In this document: positions 1 to 7,677 of the stretch, piece after piece
How the letters are laid out: each line of letters begins with the position of its first letter
Numbering within the stretch: position 1 is the stretch's first letter
NCBI GenBank assembly: GCA_026785765.1
Contig: JAJAZK010000569.1
Location: 1 to 18,229 of the forward strand
Direction: 5' to 3'
DNA length: 18,229 nucleotides
Source of the DNA: Rhodoferax sp.
GTDB taxonomy: Bacteria > Pseudomonadota > Gammaproteobacteria > Burkholderiales > Burkholderiaceae_C
Program-made: the position numbers and the translations under genes
Notes under the pieces: generated by a model
The model's input: the letters and a program-made list of their open reading frames with translations, nothing else
Told to the model about the DNA's origin: nothing
The model's database searches: none

Positions 1-1043
1 CGCGCCTGCCCAGCGCCGGTGGCCCCGACCTCGAAGCACTCATCACATCGGCGGCCACCGCGCTCGGCGCGATGGGGCTGACCGGCGGCTACGCACGGCT
101 GATCCTGATGGCCGGCCACGGCAGCACCAGCGCCAACAACCCGCACGCCGCCGGCCTGGACTGCGGCGCCTGCGGCGGGCAGACCGGCGAGGTCAACGCG
201 CGCATGCTGGCCATGCTGTTGAACGACCCCGCAGTGCGCACCGGCCTGCACGCTCGCGGTCTGATGGTGCCTGACAGCACCCTTTTCATCGCCGGCCTGC
301 ACAACATCACCACCGACGATCTGATGATCTATGACACCGACCTGCTACCCGCCAGCCACGCCGACGACCTGGCCACACTGAAGGTCTGGCTGGCCGAAGC
401 TGGACGGCGTGCACGCACCGAGCGCGCGGCCTCGCTCGGTCTGGCTGCGCTGGCAGGCCAAGTCGGCGAACTGCGCGACGCAGTAAAGTCCCGCAGCACC
501 GACTGGGCGCAGGTGCGGCCCGAATGGGGGCTGGCCGACTGCGCTGCCTTCATCGTCGCACCACGCAGCCGCAGCCAGCATCTCGACCTGGCCGGTCGCA
601 GCTTCCTGCACGACTACCTGTGGGAGCGCGACCCCGGCTTCGGCGTACTGGAGCTGATCATGACCGCGCCAATGGTGGTCACGAACTGGATCAACCTGCA
701 ATACCACGCCAGCACCGTCGATAACAAACGCTACGGCAGCGGCAACAAGGTGCTGCACAACGTGGTTGGCGGCAACGTCGGCGTATTCGAAGGTAATGGC
801 GGCGACCTTCGTATTGGACTGCCGATGCAGTCGCTGCACGACGGCGAGAACTTCCGCCACACGCCGCTGCGGCTGAGCGTGTTCATCCAGGCGCCGCAGG
901 CGCCCATCGACGCCATCATCGCCAAGCACACCGCCGTGCGGCATCTGCTCGACCATGAGTGGCTGACCGTGTTCCGCCTGGCCGACGACGAGGGCGTGTG
1001 GCGCTACATGGCTGGCGGCCACTGGGAAGCGGTGGCGTGCTAA
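1..1043 (+). CDS. dabA: DabA, inorganic carbon accumulation (DUF2309/UPF0753) subunit, 5'-partial
   Basis: C-terminal part of DabA, the soluble beta-carbonic-anhydrase-like subunit that works with the membrane protein DabB (NuoL-like) to convert CO2 to bicarbonate and trap it in the cytoplasm. The reading frame is open from the window edge (first whole codon at 3) to TAA at 1041-1043, so the true start lies outside; the ATG at 72 is internal. The hallmark stretch at 111-170 reads GHGSTSANNP...LDCGACGG. Its His (117-119) and Cys (162-164) are 15 residues apart, the same spacing as zinc ligands His524 and Cys539 of the characterised Halothiobacillus DabA; the other two ligands would be upstream. 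The downstream part (GLHNITTDD, then the NWINLQYHAST and GSGNKVLHNVVGGNVGVFEGN segments) is also typical. No dabB is visible downstream, so it must lie upstream or elsewhere. Family assignment is firm; substrate activity is inferred. Confidence 0.9.
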   Translation, partial: RLPSAGGPDLEALITSAATALGAMGLTGGYARLILMAGHGSTSANNPHAAGLDCGACGGQTGEVNARMLAMLLNDPAVRTGLHARGLMVPDSTLFIAGLHNITTDDLMIYDTDLLPASHADDLATLKVWLAEAGRRARTERAASLGLAALAGQVGELRDAVKSRSTDWAQVRPEWGLADCAAFIVAPRSRSQHLDLAGRSFLHDYLWERDPGFGVLELIMTAPMVVTNWINLQYHASTVDNKRYGSGNKVLHNVVGGNVGVFEGNGGDLRIGLPMQSLHDGENFRHTPLRLSVFIQAPQAPIDAIIAKHTAVRHLLDHEWLTVFRLADDEGVWRYMAGGHWEAVAC

Positions 1044-1258
1044 TGACGATGCTGACCCAAATGTAGCGCCTGGCACTGGCGGGCTAGTTCCACCCGAAAA
1101 CCTTTGGAACAATGGTGGCTGGCTGGCCGGCAAAGCAGGCGGCAACGCCGTAGCGCCACCTCGTCTCAGGTTATGGAACCCGCTGTCCGCTCGTGGTTTG
1201 CATGGCAAATGCCCCCTTGCAGACCCAACGCGGCTGCGACCAGAAGCCGGACCGAATC
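1044..1258. other. Intergenic region after dabA, no gene seen
   Basis: This 215-nt gap lies between the convergent ends of dabA and dciA. It contains a weak inverted repeat, GTTCCA at 1087-1092 and TGGAAC at 1105-1110 with a 12-nt loop and no T-tract. A 7-codon ATG ORF overlaps the dabA stop (TAATG at 1041-1045) but has no other support. I see no convincing terminator, RNA gene or coding sequence here. Confidence 0.5.
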
Positions 1259-1585
1259 CTAACGCCGGGGCTTGGACTGGACCTTCAGGCGGATTGATTC
1301 CACAGGCCAGCCCTGGGCGCGCAAGCGGATAAGCAAGTCGGGCAGCAGCTGGCGTAGTTTGGCGGCCGCCGCGCTGTTGTCCAGCAGCAGGCACCAGGAG
1401 GTGCCATCAATCGGCCCGGCAACGACGGCACTGCGCAACGCAGCCGGCAATAGGGGGGAGATCGCCAGCAACCGGGCGTTCGAATCGCGCCCCTGTTCCG
1501 CCAGTCGCGCCAATGTCGGAGAATCCATGCTGGCCTGAAGCACGGAAACGGCGATGTTGAGCCGACGATGCGGGTTGCCAGTCAT
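1259..1585 (-). CDS. dciA: DciA-like replicative helicase loader (DUF721)
   Basis: Small DUF721-family protein of 108 residues. The family includes DciA, the ancestral loader/operator of the DnaB helicase in bacteria that lack DnaC. Visible family features are the basic N-terminal patch (NPHRRLN), the helical segment DSPTLARLAEQGRDSNARLLAI, and the C-terminal KH-like core LLPAALRSAVVAGPIDGTSWCLLLDNSAAAAKLRQLLP followed by GWPVESIRLKVQ. I chose the ATG at 1585 because the basic N-terminal residues belong to the family. The longer ORF from 1651 would run far into the divergent peptidase gene, and the internal ATG at 1528 would drop the basic patch. Being head to head with the M23 peptidase and secA is the usual arrangement in Burkholderiales. 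On the minus strand, GATAAT at 1615-1610 is a possible -10 box, but its -35 is poor. The helicase-loading role comes from family knowledge and is not shown here. Confidence 0.75.
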   Translation of the reverse strand: MTGNPHRRLNIAVSVLQASMDSPTLARLAEQGRDSNARLLAISPLLPAALRSAVVAGPIDGTSWCLLLDNSAAAAKLRQLLPDLLIRLRAQGWPVESIRLKVQSKPRR

Positions 1586-1600
1586 ATTGGGGTACGTGGA

Positions 1601-2599
1601 ATGCATTTGATTATCACGGATGCGTGGATGGCGAAAAGCCGTGCCATTCATTTGAGTGGTACGCGCCTGGTGTTGGCTGGCCTTGCGCTGTCTTTAATAC
1701 TGATGGTTGTTGCCGCGGCGCTCTACCATTGGGTTTTCCTCAAAGGTGCCCGGGAGGGCTGGCCGGTGGTCGGCTCCCTGGTGCGGCTGGTCGTGAAGGG
1801 CGAATTCGAGCAGCGCGACCGCTTCATGCGCGAGAACCTTGATGTGCTGGCTCGCAAACTGGGCGAAATGCAGGCGAAGTTGACGCAGCTGGAGTCGCTC
1901 GGGGAACGGGTTTCCGGTCTTGCCGGCATCAACCCGGCAGAGATCAGAAGCAAGCCTGGCCAAGGTGGTGTGCTGGTGTCGGGGCGGTCGTTGTCGATGG
2001 ACGAATTGCAGATGACTTTGTCCGATCTTGCACGCCTGACGGACCAGCGTACGGATTTGCTGACCGTGTTGGAGTCCCGGCTGTTTGATCAAAAAATACG
2101 GAGCATGATGGTGCCCACCGAGCGGCCGGTGGCGGGAGGTAATCTGGGTTCGGGCTTCGGTTGGCGCATCGATCCAATCACCGGTCGCTCGGCATTGCAT
2201 ACCGGGCTTGACTTTCAGGCCGACAACGGCACGCCCGTTCTGTCTGCGGCGGGTGGCGTGGTGGTGGCGCAGGACTACCACCCGGCTTACGGCAATCTGA
2301 TCGAAGTGGACCATGGAAACGACCTGATAACCCGTTATGCCCATGCCTCGGCAGTATTCGTGAAACAGGGTGATCTGGTAAAGCGCGGTCAGAAAATTGC
2401 GGAGGTGGGATCAACCGGGCGTTCCACTGGATCGCATTTGCATTTTGAAGTCCTGGTGCAGGGCGTCCCACAGGACCCGCAAAAGTTTCTCGACGCGGGT
2501 AGCAGCATCGCGGCCCAACAACTGGCCTCGGCAGCGGCTGCAAAAGGGCGCAATTCCCCTGGCGGCCGGCCGGACAAGCGGCCGGAAGGGCGCAGGTAA
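1601..2599 (+). CDS. M23 family membrane-anchored metallopeptidase (LytM domain)
   Basis: Cell-envelope peptidase of 332 residues, expected to cut peptidoglycan cross-links or to regulate amidases. From the ATG at 1601 it has a short cytoplasmic N-terminus (MHLIITDAWMAKSRAIHLSG), one transmembrane segment (about 22-45), a coiled-coil-like region (about 65-105), a linker, and a C-terminal LytM/M23 domain (about 183-298). All zinc and catalytic residues are visible: H200 and D204 in the HxxxD motif, H248 in RYAHAS, and H279/H281 in SHLHFE, so it should be an active enzyme rather than a degenerate NlpD/EnvC type. The tail (300-332) is Ala/Arg-rich and low complexity. An upstream in-frame ATG at 1568 adds 11 residues and overlaps dciA; the start at 1601 matches the usual N-terminus of this Burkholderiales family. 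It sits 140 nt upstream of secA, its usual neighbour. Its exact substrate is unknown. Confidence 0.88.
   Translation: MHLIITDAWMAKSRAIHLSGTRLVLAGLALSLILMVVAAALYHWVFLKGAREGWPVVGSLVRLVVKGEFEQRDRFMRENLDVLARKLGEMQAKLTQLESLGERVSGLAGINPAEIRSKPGQGGVLVSGRSLSMDELQMTLSDLARLTDQRTDLLTVLESRLFDQKIRSMMVPTERPVAGGNLGSGFGWRIDPITGRSALHTGLDFQADNGTPVLSAAGGVVVAQDYHPAYGNLIEVDHGNDLITRYAHASAVFVKQGDLVKRGQKIAEVGSTGRSTGSHLHFEVLVQGVPQDPQKFLDAGSSIAAQQLASAAAAKGRNSPGGRPDKRPEGRR
2566..2585 (+). other. GC-rich hairpin at the 3' end of the M23 peptidase gene
   Basis: CCGGCCG (2566-2572) and CGGCCGG (2579-2585) form a perfect 7-bp all-GC stem with the loop GACAAG. It lies inside the last codons of the peptidase gene and has no T-tract, so it is not a classic intrinsic terminator. 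It could slow polymerase or protect the 3' end of the message before secA. Confidence 0.35.
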
Positions 2600-2739
2600 A
2601 ATTCGCAATCCGCTGGTCTCGCCGAAAACTCCCGGCAATGGTTGTTTTCTGCGGGTGGCGGCCCCAACTCCTAGCTGTTTGAAACAAAGGATTGCGCTGA
2701 TTCACCGGGCTTTTGCCTCGGTGTGTCGGTTCTGCATGC
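2600..2739 (+). other. secA leader region
   Basis: This 140-nt spacer lies between the M23 peptidase stop and secA. It holds a short palindrome, TGTTTGAAACA at 2676-2686, but no convincing -35/-10 pair, no clear ribosome binding site and no T-tract terminator. secA may therefore be read from the peptidase promoter or from a promoter I cannot recognise. Confidence 0.3.
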
Positions 2740-5517
2740 ATGGCAACCAATTTCCTGACCAAGATTTTCGGCAGTCGCAATGACCGCCTGCTCAAGCAGT
2801 ACCGTGGCAGCATTACCAAGATCAATGCGCTTGAGGTCTCGCTGGAGTCCCTGAGCGATGACGCCCTGCGCGCCAAGACGCAGGAGTTCAAGGACCGGGT
2901 CGCGGCTGGCGAGACACTGGAAGCATTGCTGGTGGAGGCGTTCGCGGTGGTGCGCGAAGGCTCCAAGCGGTCCATGAAAATGCGCCATTTCGACGTACAG
3001 TTGCTTGGCGGAATGTCCTTGCATTTCGGCAAGATTTCCGAGATGGGGACGGGCGAGGGCAAGACCCTGACCGCCACGTTGCCGGTGTACCTGAATGCGT
3101 TGACCGGCAAAGGAGTACATGTGGTGACGGTGAACGACTACCTCGCCAGCCGGGATGCCGCCTGGATGGGTAAGTTGTACAACTTCCTGGGCCTGAGCGT
3201 GGGTGTCAATTTGCCGCAAATGCCGCGCGAGGAAAAGCAGGCAGCCTATCGCGCAGACATCACGTACGGAACCAACAATGAGTTCGGTTTTGACTACCTG
3301 CGCGACAACATGGTGTACGAGGTTGCCGACCGGGTGGCGCGCGGGCTCAACTACGCGATCGTCGACGAGGTGGACTCGATCCTGATTGACGAGGCGCGCA
3401 CGCCGCTGATCATCAGCGGTCAGGCCGAGGATCAAACCAGTCTTTACCTGTCGATCAACAAACTAGTCCCGCAGTTGACCCGCCAGGAAGGGGAAGCCGA
3501 CCCGCGCACGGGTGAAGGCGTCACCAAGCCGGGTGACTTCACGCTCGACGAAAAGACGCGCCAGGTGTTTCTGACCGAACAAGGCCATGAGTCGGCAGAG
3601 CGGCTGCTGTTCGGAATGGGATTGATTCCCGAGGGTGCGACGCTGTACGACCCGGCCAACATCACGCTGATGCACCATCTATACGCGGCCTTGCGCGCGA
3701 ACCATTTGTACCATCGTGATCAGCACTATGTAGTACAGGCTGGCGAGATCGTCATCGTCGACGAATTCACCGGCCGCCTGATGTCGGGGCGGCGCTGGAG
3801 TGACGGATTGCATCAGGCGGTTGAGGCGAAGGAGGGCGTCGCCATCCAGCCAGAAAACCAGACACTGGCGTCGATCACGTTCCAGAACTATTTCCGCCTG
3901 TATGCCAAATTGGCCGGGATGACCGGTACCGCCGATACGGAGGCCTATGAGTTCCAGGAGATCTACGGTCTGGAGACGGTGGTGATGCCGTACAACCGTC
4001 CCAGCCGCCGTGCGGACCAGCAGGACCGCGTCTACAAGACGACAAGCGAAAAATACGATGCGGCAATCGCTGACATTCGCGAATGTCACGAGCGCGGACA
4101 GCCGGTGCTGGTCGGTACGACTTCCATAGAGAACTCCGAAATCATCTCCGCCTTGTTGCAAACGGACAAACTGGAGCACCAGGTTCTCAATGCGAAGCAA
4201 CATGCGCGCGAGGCGGATATCGTTGCGCAGGCGGGTCGGCGCGGGATGATTACGATTGCCACCAATATGGCAGGCCGCGGGACCGATATTGTGCTCGGGG
4301 GCAGTATCGAAAAATTGGTGCAGGCGGCCGAGGCCGACGAAGCGCTGGATGCCGCAGCACGGGCAGCGCAAGTGGCGGCCATGCGTGCGCAATGGACCAT
4401 CGACCACGAGGCGGTTACCGCCGTTGGTGGTTTGCGCATCATCGCAACCGAGCGCCATGAGTCGCGGCGCATCGATAACCAGTTGCGCGGCCGCTCCGGG
4501 CGGCAGGGAGACCCCGGCTCCTCGCGCTTCTACCTGAGCCTGGACGATGCGCTGATGCGCATCTTTGCCGGTGACCGTGTGCGGGCGATCATGGACCGCC
4601 TGAAGATGCCCGATGGCGAGGCGATTGAGGCTGGGATCGTTACGCGCAGCATCGAAAGCGCGCAACGCAAGGTCGAAGCGCGCAACTTCGACATGCGCAA
4701 GCAACTGCTCGAATACGACGATGTATCCAATGACCAGCGCAAGGTGATCTACCAGCAGCGCAATGGCATTCTCGATGCCGACAACCTGGACGCGCAGGTC
4801 GCCGGTTTGCGGGAGGGTAGTTTTGCTGATCTGGTGCGGCAATATGTTCCGGCGGAGTCGGTGGAAGAGCAATGGGATATCGCCACCTTGCAAAAGGTGC
4901 TGGCTGATGAGTGGCAGATCGAAGTTGATCTGCAGCAGTTGGTCCAGTCTGCGACCGCGATCACTGATGACGACATCCTCGAGCTTGTTCAGAAGGCGGC
5001 TGCTGCCGCGTTCGAGGCCAAAGTCGCACAGATCGGCGGCGCAAGCTTTACCCAGTTTGAACGCATGGTGTTGCTGCAGAGCATTGACAGCCACTGGCGC
5101 GAACATTTGAGCGCGTTGGACTACTTGCGCCAGGGTATCCACCTGCGCGGATATGCCCAGAAGCAGCCGAAGCAGGAGTACAAGCGCGAGGCTTTCGAGT
5201 TATTTGGGCAATTGCTTGACTCAGTCAAGAATGAGGTGACCAAGGTGTTGATGACCGTACGCATACAGTCCGGTGAACAACTTGGCCAGGCGGCACAGGA
5301 AATGGAGAACCGCGCCGAAAGCATTATTAATGTCACCTATACCGCACCGACCGAGACCGGCGAGGTTCAGACCACACTGGACGCTGAAACCCTGGGCCGA
5401 AAGGCGGGATTTGCGGCACTGGCCTCCAGTGCACAGGTGCCACGCGTCGGGCGCAACGAGCCGTGCCCCTGTGGCAGTGGCAAGAAGTACAAACAGTGCC
5501 ACGGCAAGCTCAATTGA
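2740..5517 (+). CDS. secA: Protein translocase subunit SecA
   Basis: ATP-driven motor that pushes unfolded preproteins through SecYEG at the inner membrane. At 925 residues it is of full family length and collinear. Nucleotide-binding domain 1 shows Walker A in MGTGEGKT (102-109) and the DEAD-type VDEVD (208-212) followed by the conserved SILIDEARTPLIISG. The preprotein cross-linking domain follows, then domain 2 with the TNMAGRGTDIVLGG motif, then the helical wing/scaffold. The C-terminus carries the zinc-binding SecB/ribosome-contact motif with C909, C911, C920 and H921 (CPCGSGKKYKQCHG). The start is the ATG at 2740 (MATNFLTKIFGSRNDR), which matches the family; an in-frame TTG at 2713 would add nine unrelated residues. 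No obvious Shine-Dalgarno precedes the ATG. No secM-like arrest gene is seen in the 140-nt leader. argJ follows after 9 nt. Confidence 0.98.
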   Translation: MATNFLTKIFGSRNDRLLKQYRGSITKINALEVSLESLSDDALRAKTQEFKDRVAAGETLEALLVEAFAVVREGSKRSMKMRHFDVQLLGGMSLHFGKISEMGTGEGKTLTATLPVYLNALTGKGVHVVTVNDYLASRDAAWMGKLYNFLGLSVGVNLPQMPREEKQAAYRADITYGTNNEFGFDYLRDNMVYEVADRVARGLNYAIVDEVDSILIDEARTPLIISGQAEDQTSLYLSINKLVPQLTRQEGEADPRTGEGVTKPGDFTLDEKTRQVFLTEQGHESAERLLFGMGLIPEGATLYDPANITLMHHLYAALRANHLYHRDQHYVVQAGEIVIVDEFTGRLMSGRRWSDGLHQAVEAKEGVAIQPENQTLASITFQNYFRLYAKLAGMTGTADTEAYEFQEIYGLETVVMPYNRPSRRADQQDRVYKTTSEKYDAAIADIRECHERGQPVLVGTTSIENSEIISALLQTDKLEHQVLNAKQHAREADIVAQAGRRGMITIATNMAGRGTDIVLGGSIEKLVQAAEADEALDAAARAAQVAAMRAQWTIDHEAVTAVGGLRIIATERHESRRIDNQLRGRSGRQGDPGSSRFYLSLDDALMRIFAGDRVRAIMDRLKMPDGEAIEAGIVTRSIESAQRKVEARNFDMRKQLLEYDDVSNDQRKVIYQQRNGILDADNLDAQVAGLREGSFADLVRQYVPAESVEEQWDIATLQKVLADEWQIEVDLQQLVQSATAITDDDILELVQKAAAAAFEAKVAQIGGASFTQFERMVLLQSIDSHWREHLSALDYLRQGIHLRGYAQKQPKQEYKREAFELFGQLLDSVKNEVTKVLMTVRIQSGEQLGQAAQEMENRAESIINVTYTAPTETGEVQTTLDAETLGRKAGFAALASSAQVPRVGRNEPCPCGSGKKYKQCHGKLN

Positions 5518-5526
5518 GGCTGCGTC

Positions 5527-6756
5527 ATGCCAGTCAATCTGCCTTCTCCGATTGCTGCTGAACTATTGCCGATTAAAGGCCTGCGAATCGGTGTTGCCGA
5601 AGCTGGCATACGCAAGGCGAATCGCAAGGATCTGACACTTTTCCTGATGGATCCCGATGCGTCGGTGGCTGCGGTCTTTACCAAAAACCGCTTTTGTGCG
5701 GCGCCAATTCTGGTCTGCCGTGAACATTTGGGGGCTCCGGGCTCGGTGCGTGCTTTGCTCGTCAACACCGGCAATGCAAATGCCGGCACCGGAGCCGACG
5801 GACTACAGCGCGCGCGGCGCACCTGCGAATCCTTGGGCCTACTATTGGGTGTTCCTGGCCAGGCGGTGTTGCCATTTTCGACAGGCGTGATCATGGAGCC
5901 GCTGCCCGTGGAGCGGATCGAAGCCGGCTTGCCAGCTGCCATCGCAGATCTGCGCGCAGACAACTGGTTGCGTGCGGCGCAAGGCATCATGACCACCGAC
6001 ACCGTGCCCAAGGCCTTCAGCGCCCAGGCGCAGGTGGGCGGGAAAACGGTCCGGGTAACAGGCGTCAGCAAGGGCGCCGGCATGATCCGCCCGAACATGG
6101 CGACGATGCTGGGATTCATCGCGACCGACGCCTGTGTGGACCAATCCGTAATGCAGCAACTCTGCCGTGATCTGGCGGACGGCTCCTTCAACCGCGTGAC
6201 GGTCGATGGGGATACCAGCACCAACGATTCGCTGGTACTGGTGGCGACGAACCGGGCTGGCAACAAGCCGGTCGCGAATCTTGACAGTGCAGATGGGCAG
6301 GCGTTGCGGCTAGCCTTGCAGGGAGTGGCACGTCGGCTGGCCCACGCCATCGTGCGCGACGGTGAAGGCGCGACCAAGTTCATCACGGTGACGGTCGAGG
6401 GCGGCGCAACGCAGCAGGAGTGCTTGCTGGTGGCCAGTGCAATCGCCCATTCACCCCTGGTGAAAACAGCTTTTTTTGCAAGCGACCCGAACCTGGGGCG
6501 GATTCTCGCCGCAGTCGGTTATGCGGGCATTGGTGATCTGGAGCAAGGCGGCATTGAGCTGTTCCTTGACGATGTCCATGTGGCGACGCGCGGTGGTCGC
6601 CACCCGGCCTACCAGGAAGCCGATGGCCAGCGCGTGATGCGGCAAAGCGAGATAACGGTGCGGGTCCAACTGGGCCGCGGAACCGCGAGCGAGACCCTCT
6701 GGACCTGTGACCTGAGCCACGACTATGTGTCCATCAATGCCGACTACCGCTCCTGA
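5527..6756 (+). CDS. argJ: Bifunctional ornithine acetyltransferase / N-acetylglutamate synthase ArgJ
   Basis: Moves the acetyl group from N-acetylornithine to glutamate, recycling acetyl in arginine biosynthesis; bifunctional forms also use acetyl-CoA. The 409-residue length fits the family. ArgJ is an Ntn-type enzyme that cleaves itself into alpha and beta chains before a threonine nucleophile. Here the site is KGAGMIRPNMATML, with the predicted cut between A192 and T193, so the alpha chain is about 192 and the beta chain about 217 residues. The oxyanion-hole element STG (118-120) and the NTGNANAGTG block (80-89) are present, as is the VDGDTSTNDS block in the beta chain. The ATG lies 9 nt after the secA stop, and the overlapping TGAGG at that stop can act as its ribosome binding site, so co-transcription and coupled translation with secA are likely. 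Whether it also has acetyl-CoA-dependent activity cannot be read from the sequence. Confidence 0.96.
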   Translation: MPVNLPSPIAAELLPIKGLRIGVAEAGIRKANRKDLTLFLMDPDASVAAVFTKNRFCAAPILVCREHLGAPGSVRALLVNTGNANAGTGADGLQRARRTCESLGLLLGVPGQAVLPFSTGVIMEPLPVERIEAGLPAAIADLRADNWLRAAQGIMTTDTVPKAFSAQAQVGGKTVRVTGVSKGAGMIRPNMATMLGFIATDACVDQSVMQQLCRDLADGSFNRVTVDGDTSTNDSLVLVATNRAGNKPVANLDSADGQALRLALQGVARRLAHAIVRDGEGATKFITVTVEGGATQQECLLVASAIAHSPLVKTAFFASDPNLGRILAAVGYAGIGDLEQGGIELFLDDVHVATRGGRHPAYQEADGQRVMRQSEITVRVQLGRGTASETLWTCDLSHDYVSINADYRS

Positions 6757-6798
6757 TGAGGGCCGTCGCCACGATCTGGCTGTTGCACCCGTGCTGCC

Positions 6799-7677
6799 AT
6801 GAACGAAAGGTTTGAGCAACTGCTGATGCGCGCGGAGCAGCTGATCGGCCGCATCGAATCGATCCTGCCCCAGGCATTGGCGGCGCCGGACTGGGGCGCT
6901 GCCATCGCCTACCGCTACCGCAAACGTTCAAGCGGCCACGGAACCCTGGAGCCGGTGCGCCATGTCGGCATGGTTCGGCTGGACGATCTGAAAGAGGTGG
7001 ACCCGCAGAAGGAGCGGATCCGGCGCAATACTTTGCAGTTTGTGGATGGCCGCATGGCCAACAACGTGCTGCTTACCGGTGCCCGCGGAACCGGCAAGTC
7101 GTCCTTGGTCAGGGCCTGCCTGCACGAGTACGCGGGGCGGGGCTTGCGCCTGATCGAGGTGGACAAGGCCGACCTTACCGATTTGCCCGACATTGTCGAC
7201 GTGGTGTCCGACCGGCCAGAAAGGTTCATCGTGTTTTGCGACGATTTGAGCTTTGAGGAGGGTGAGCCGGGCTACAAGGCCCTGAAGTCGATACTCGATG
7301 GCTCGGTAGCCGAGACGACGCCCAATGTGTTGATTTATGCCACCAGCAATCGGCGCCACCTGCTGCCCGAATACATGGCGGAGAACCTCAGTTACCGGCA
7401 TACGGAAGATGGCGAGGTGCATCCGGGTGAGGTGGTGGAGGAGAAGATTTCCCTGTCCGATCGGTTTGGCCTATGGGTGAGTTTTTACCCATTTACGCAG
7501 GATGAGTATCTTACGATCGTGGCCCAGTGGTTGACCGTGTTCGGCGTTGACTCTGCTGAGATTGCCGCTGCGCGGGCGCAGGCACTTCTTTGGGCGCTGG
7601 AGCGCGGGTCGCGCAGTGGCCGGGTGGCCTACCAGTTTGCGCGGGACTTCAGCGGGCGACGGTCCGAAGCGTCTTGA
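6799..7677 (+). CDS. DUF815 AAA+ ATPase of unknown function
   Basis: A 292-residue ATPase of the DUF815 family (AAA+ fold). Visible elements are an N-terminal helical region (1-60), Walker A GARGTGKS (94-101), Walker B-like RFIVFCDDL (142-150) with D148/D149, sensor-1-like IYATSNRR with N184, and a candidate arginine finger in SLSDRFGLWVSF (R222). The C-terminus is helical (250-285) and basic. The last segment RVAYQFARDF is typical of the family. The gene starts 42 nt after argJ, and its stop overlaps the start of the Nudix gene by one base (TGATG at 7675-7679), which points to translational coupling with mutT. The family is widespread in proteobacteria but has no established role; being next to mutT does not define one. 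A DNA-replication or repair accessory role would be a guess. The catalytic residues appear intact, so it should bind and hydrolyse ATP. Confidence 0.88.
   Translation: MNERFEQLLMRAEQLIGRIESILPQALAAPDWGAAIAYRYRKRSSGHGTLEPVRHVGMVRLDDLKEVDPQKERIRRNTLQFVDGRMANNVLLTGARGTGKSSLVRACLHEYAGRGLRLIEVDKADLTDLPDIVDVVSDRPERFIVFCDDLSFEEGEPGYKALKSILDGSVAETTPNVLIYATSNRRHLLPEYMAENLSYRHTEDGEVHPGEVVEEKISLSDRFGLWVSFYPFTQDEYLTIVAQWLTVFGVDSAEIAAARAQALLWALERGSRSGRVAYQFARDFSGRRSEAS

Noticed and set aside
1087..1110. GTTCCA/TGGAAC inverted repeat as a dabA terminator
   Set aside because: Only a 6-bp stem with a 12-nt loop and no T-tract, so it is too weak to call.
345..1394. Minus-strand ORF of 349 codons opposite dabA
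   Set aside because: Composition rich in Arg, Ala, Pro and Gln with no domain pattern; it is antisense to a clear DabA coding frame and runs into dciA in another frame. High-G+C shadow.
2713..2739. TTG-started nine-residue N-terminal extension of SecA
   Set aside because: The SecA family starts at MATNFLTKIFGSRND (ATG 2740). The extension MPRCVGSAC has no family support.
3679..5142. Minus-strand ORF of 487 codons opposite secA
   Set aside because: Long only because high G+C makes antisense stops rare. secA is unambiguous on the other strand and the ORF shows no recognisable motif.
5367..6386. Minus-strand ORF of 339 codons opposite argJ
   Set aside because: Ser/Arg/Ala-rich antisense shadow of argJ and the secA end, with no family features.
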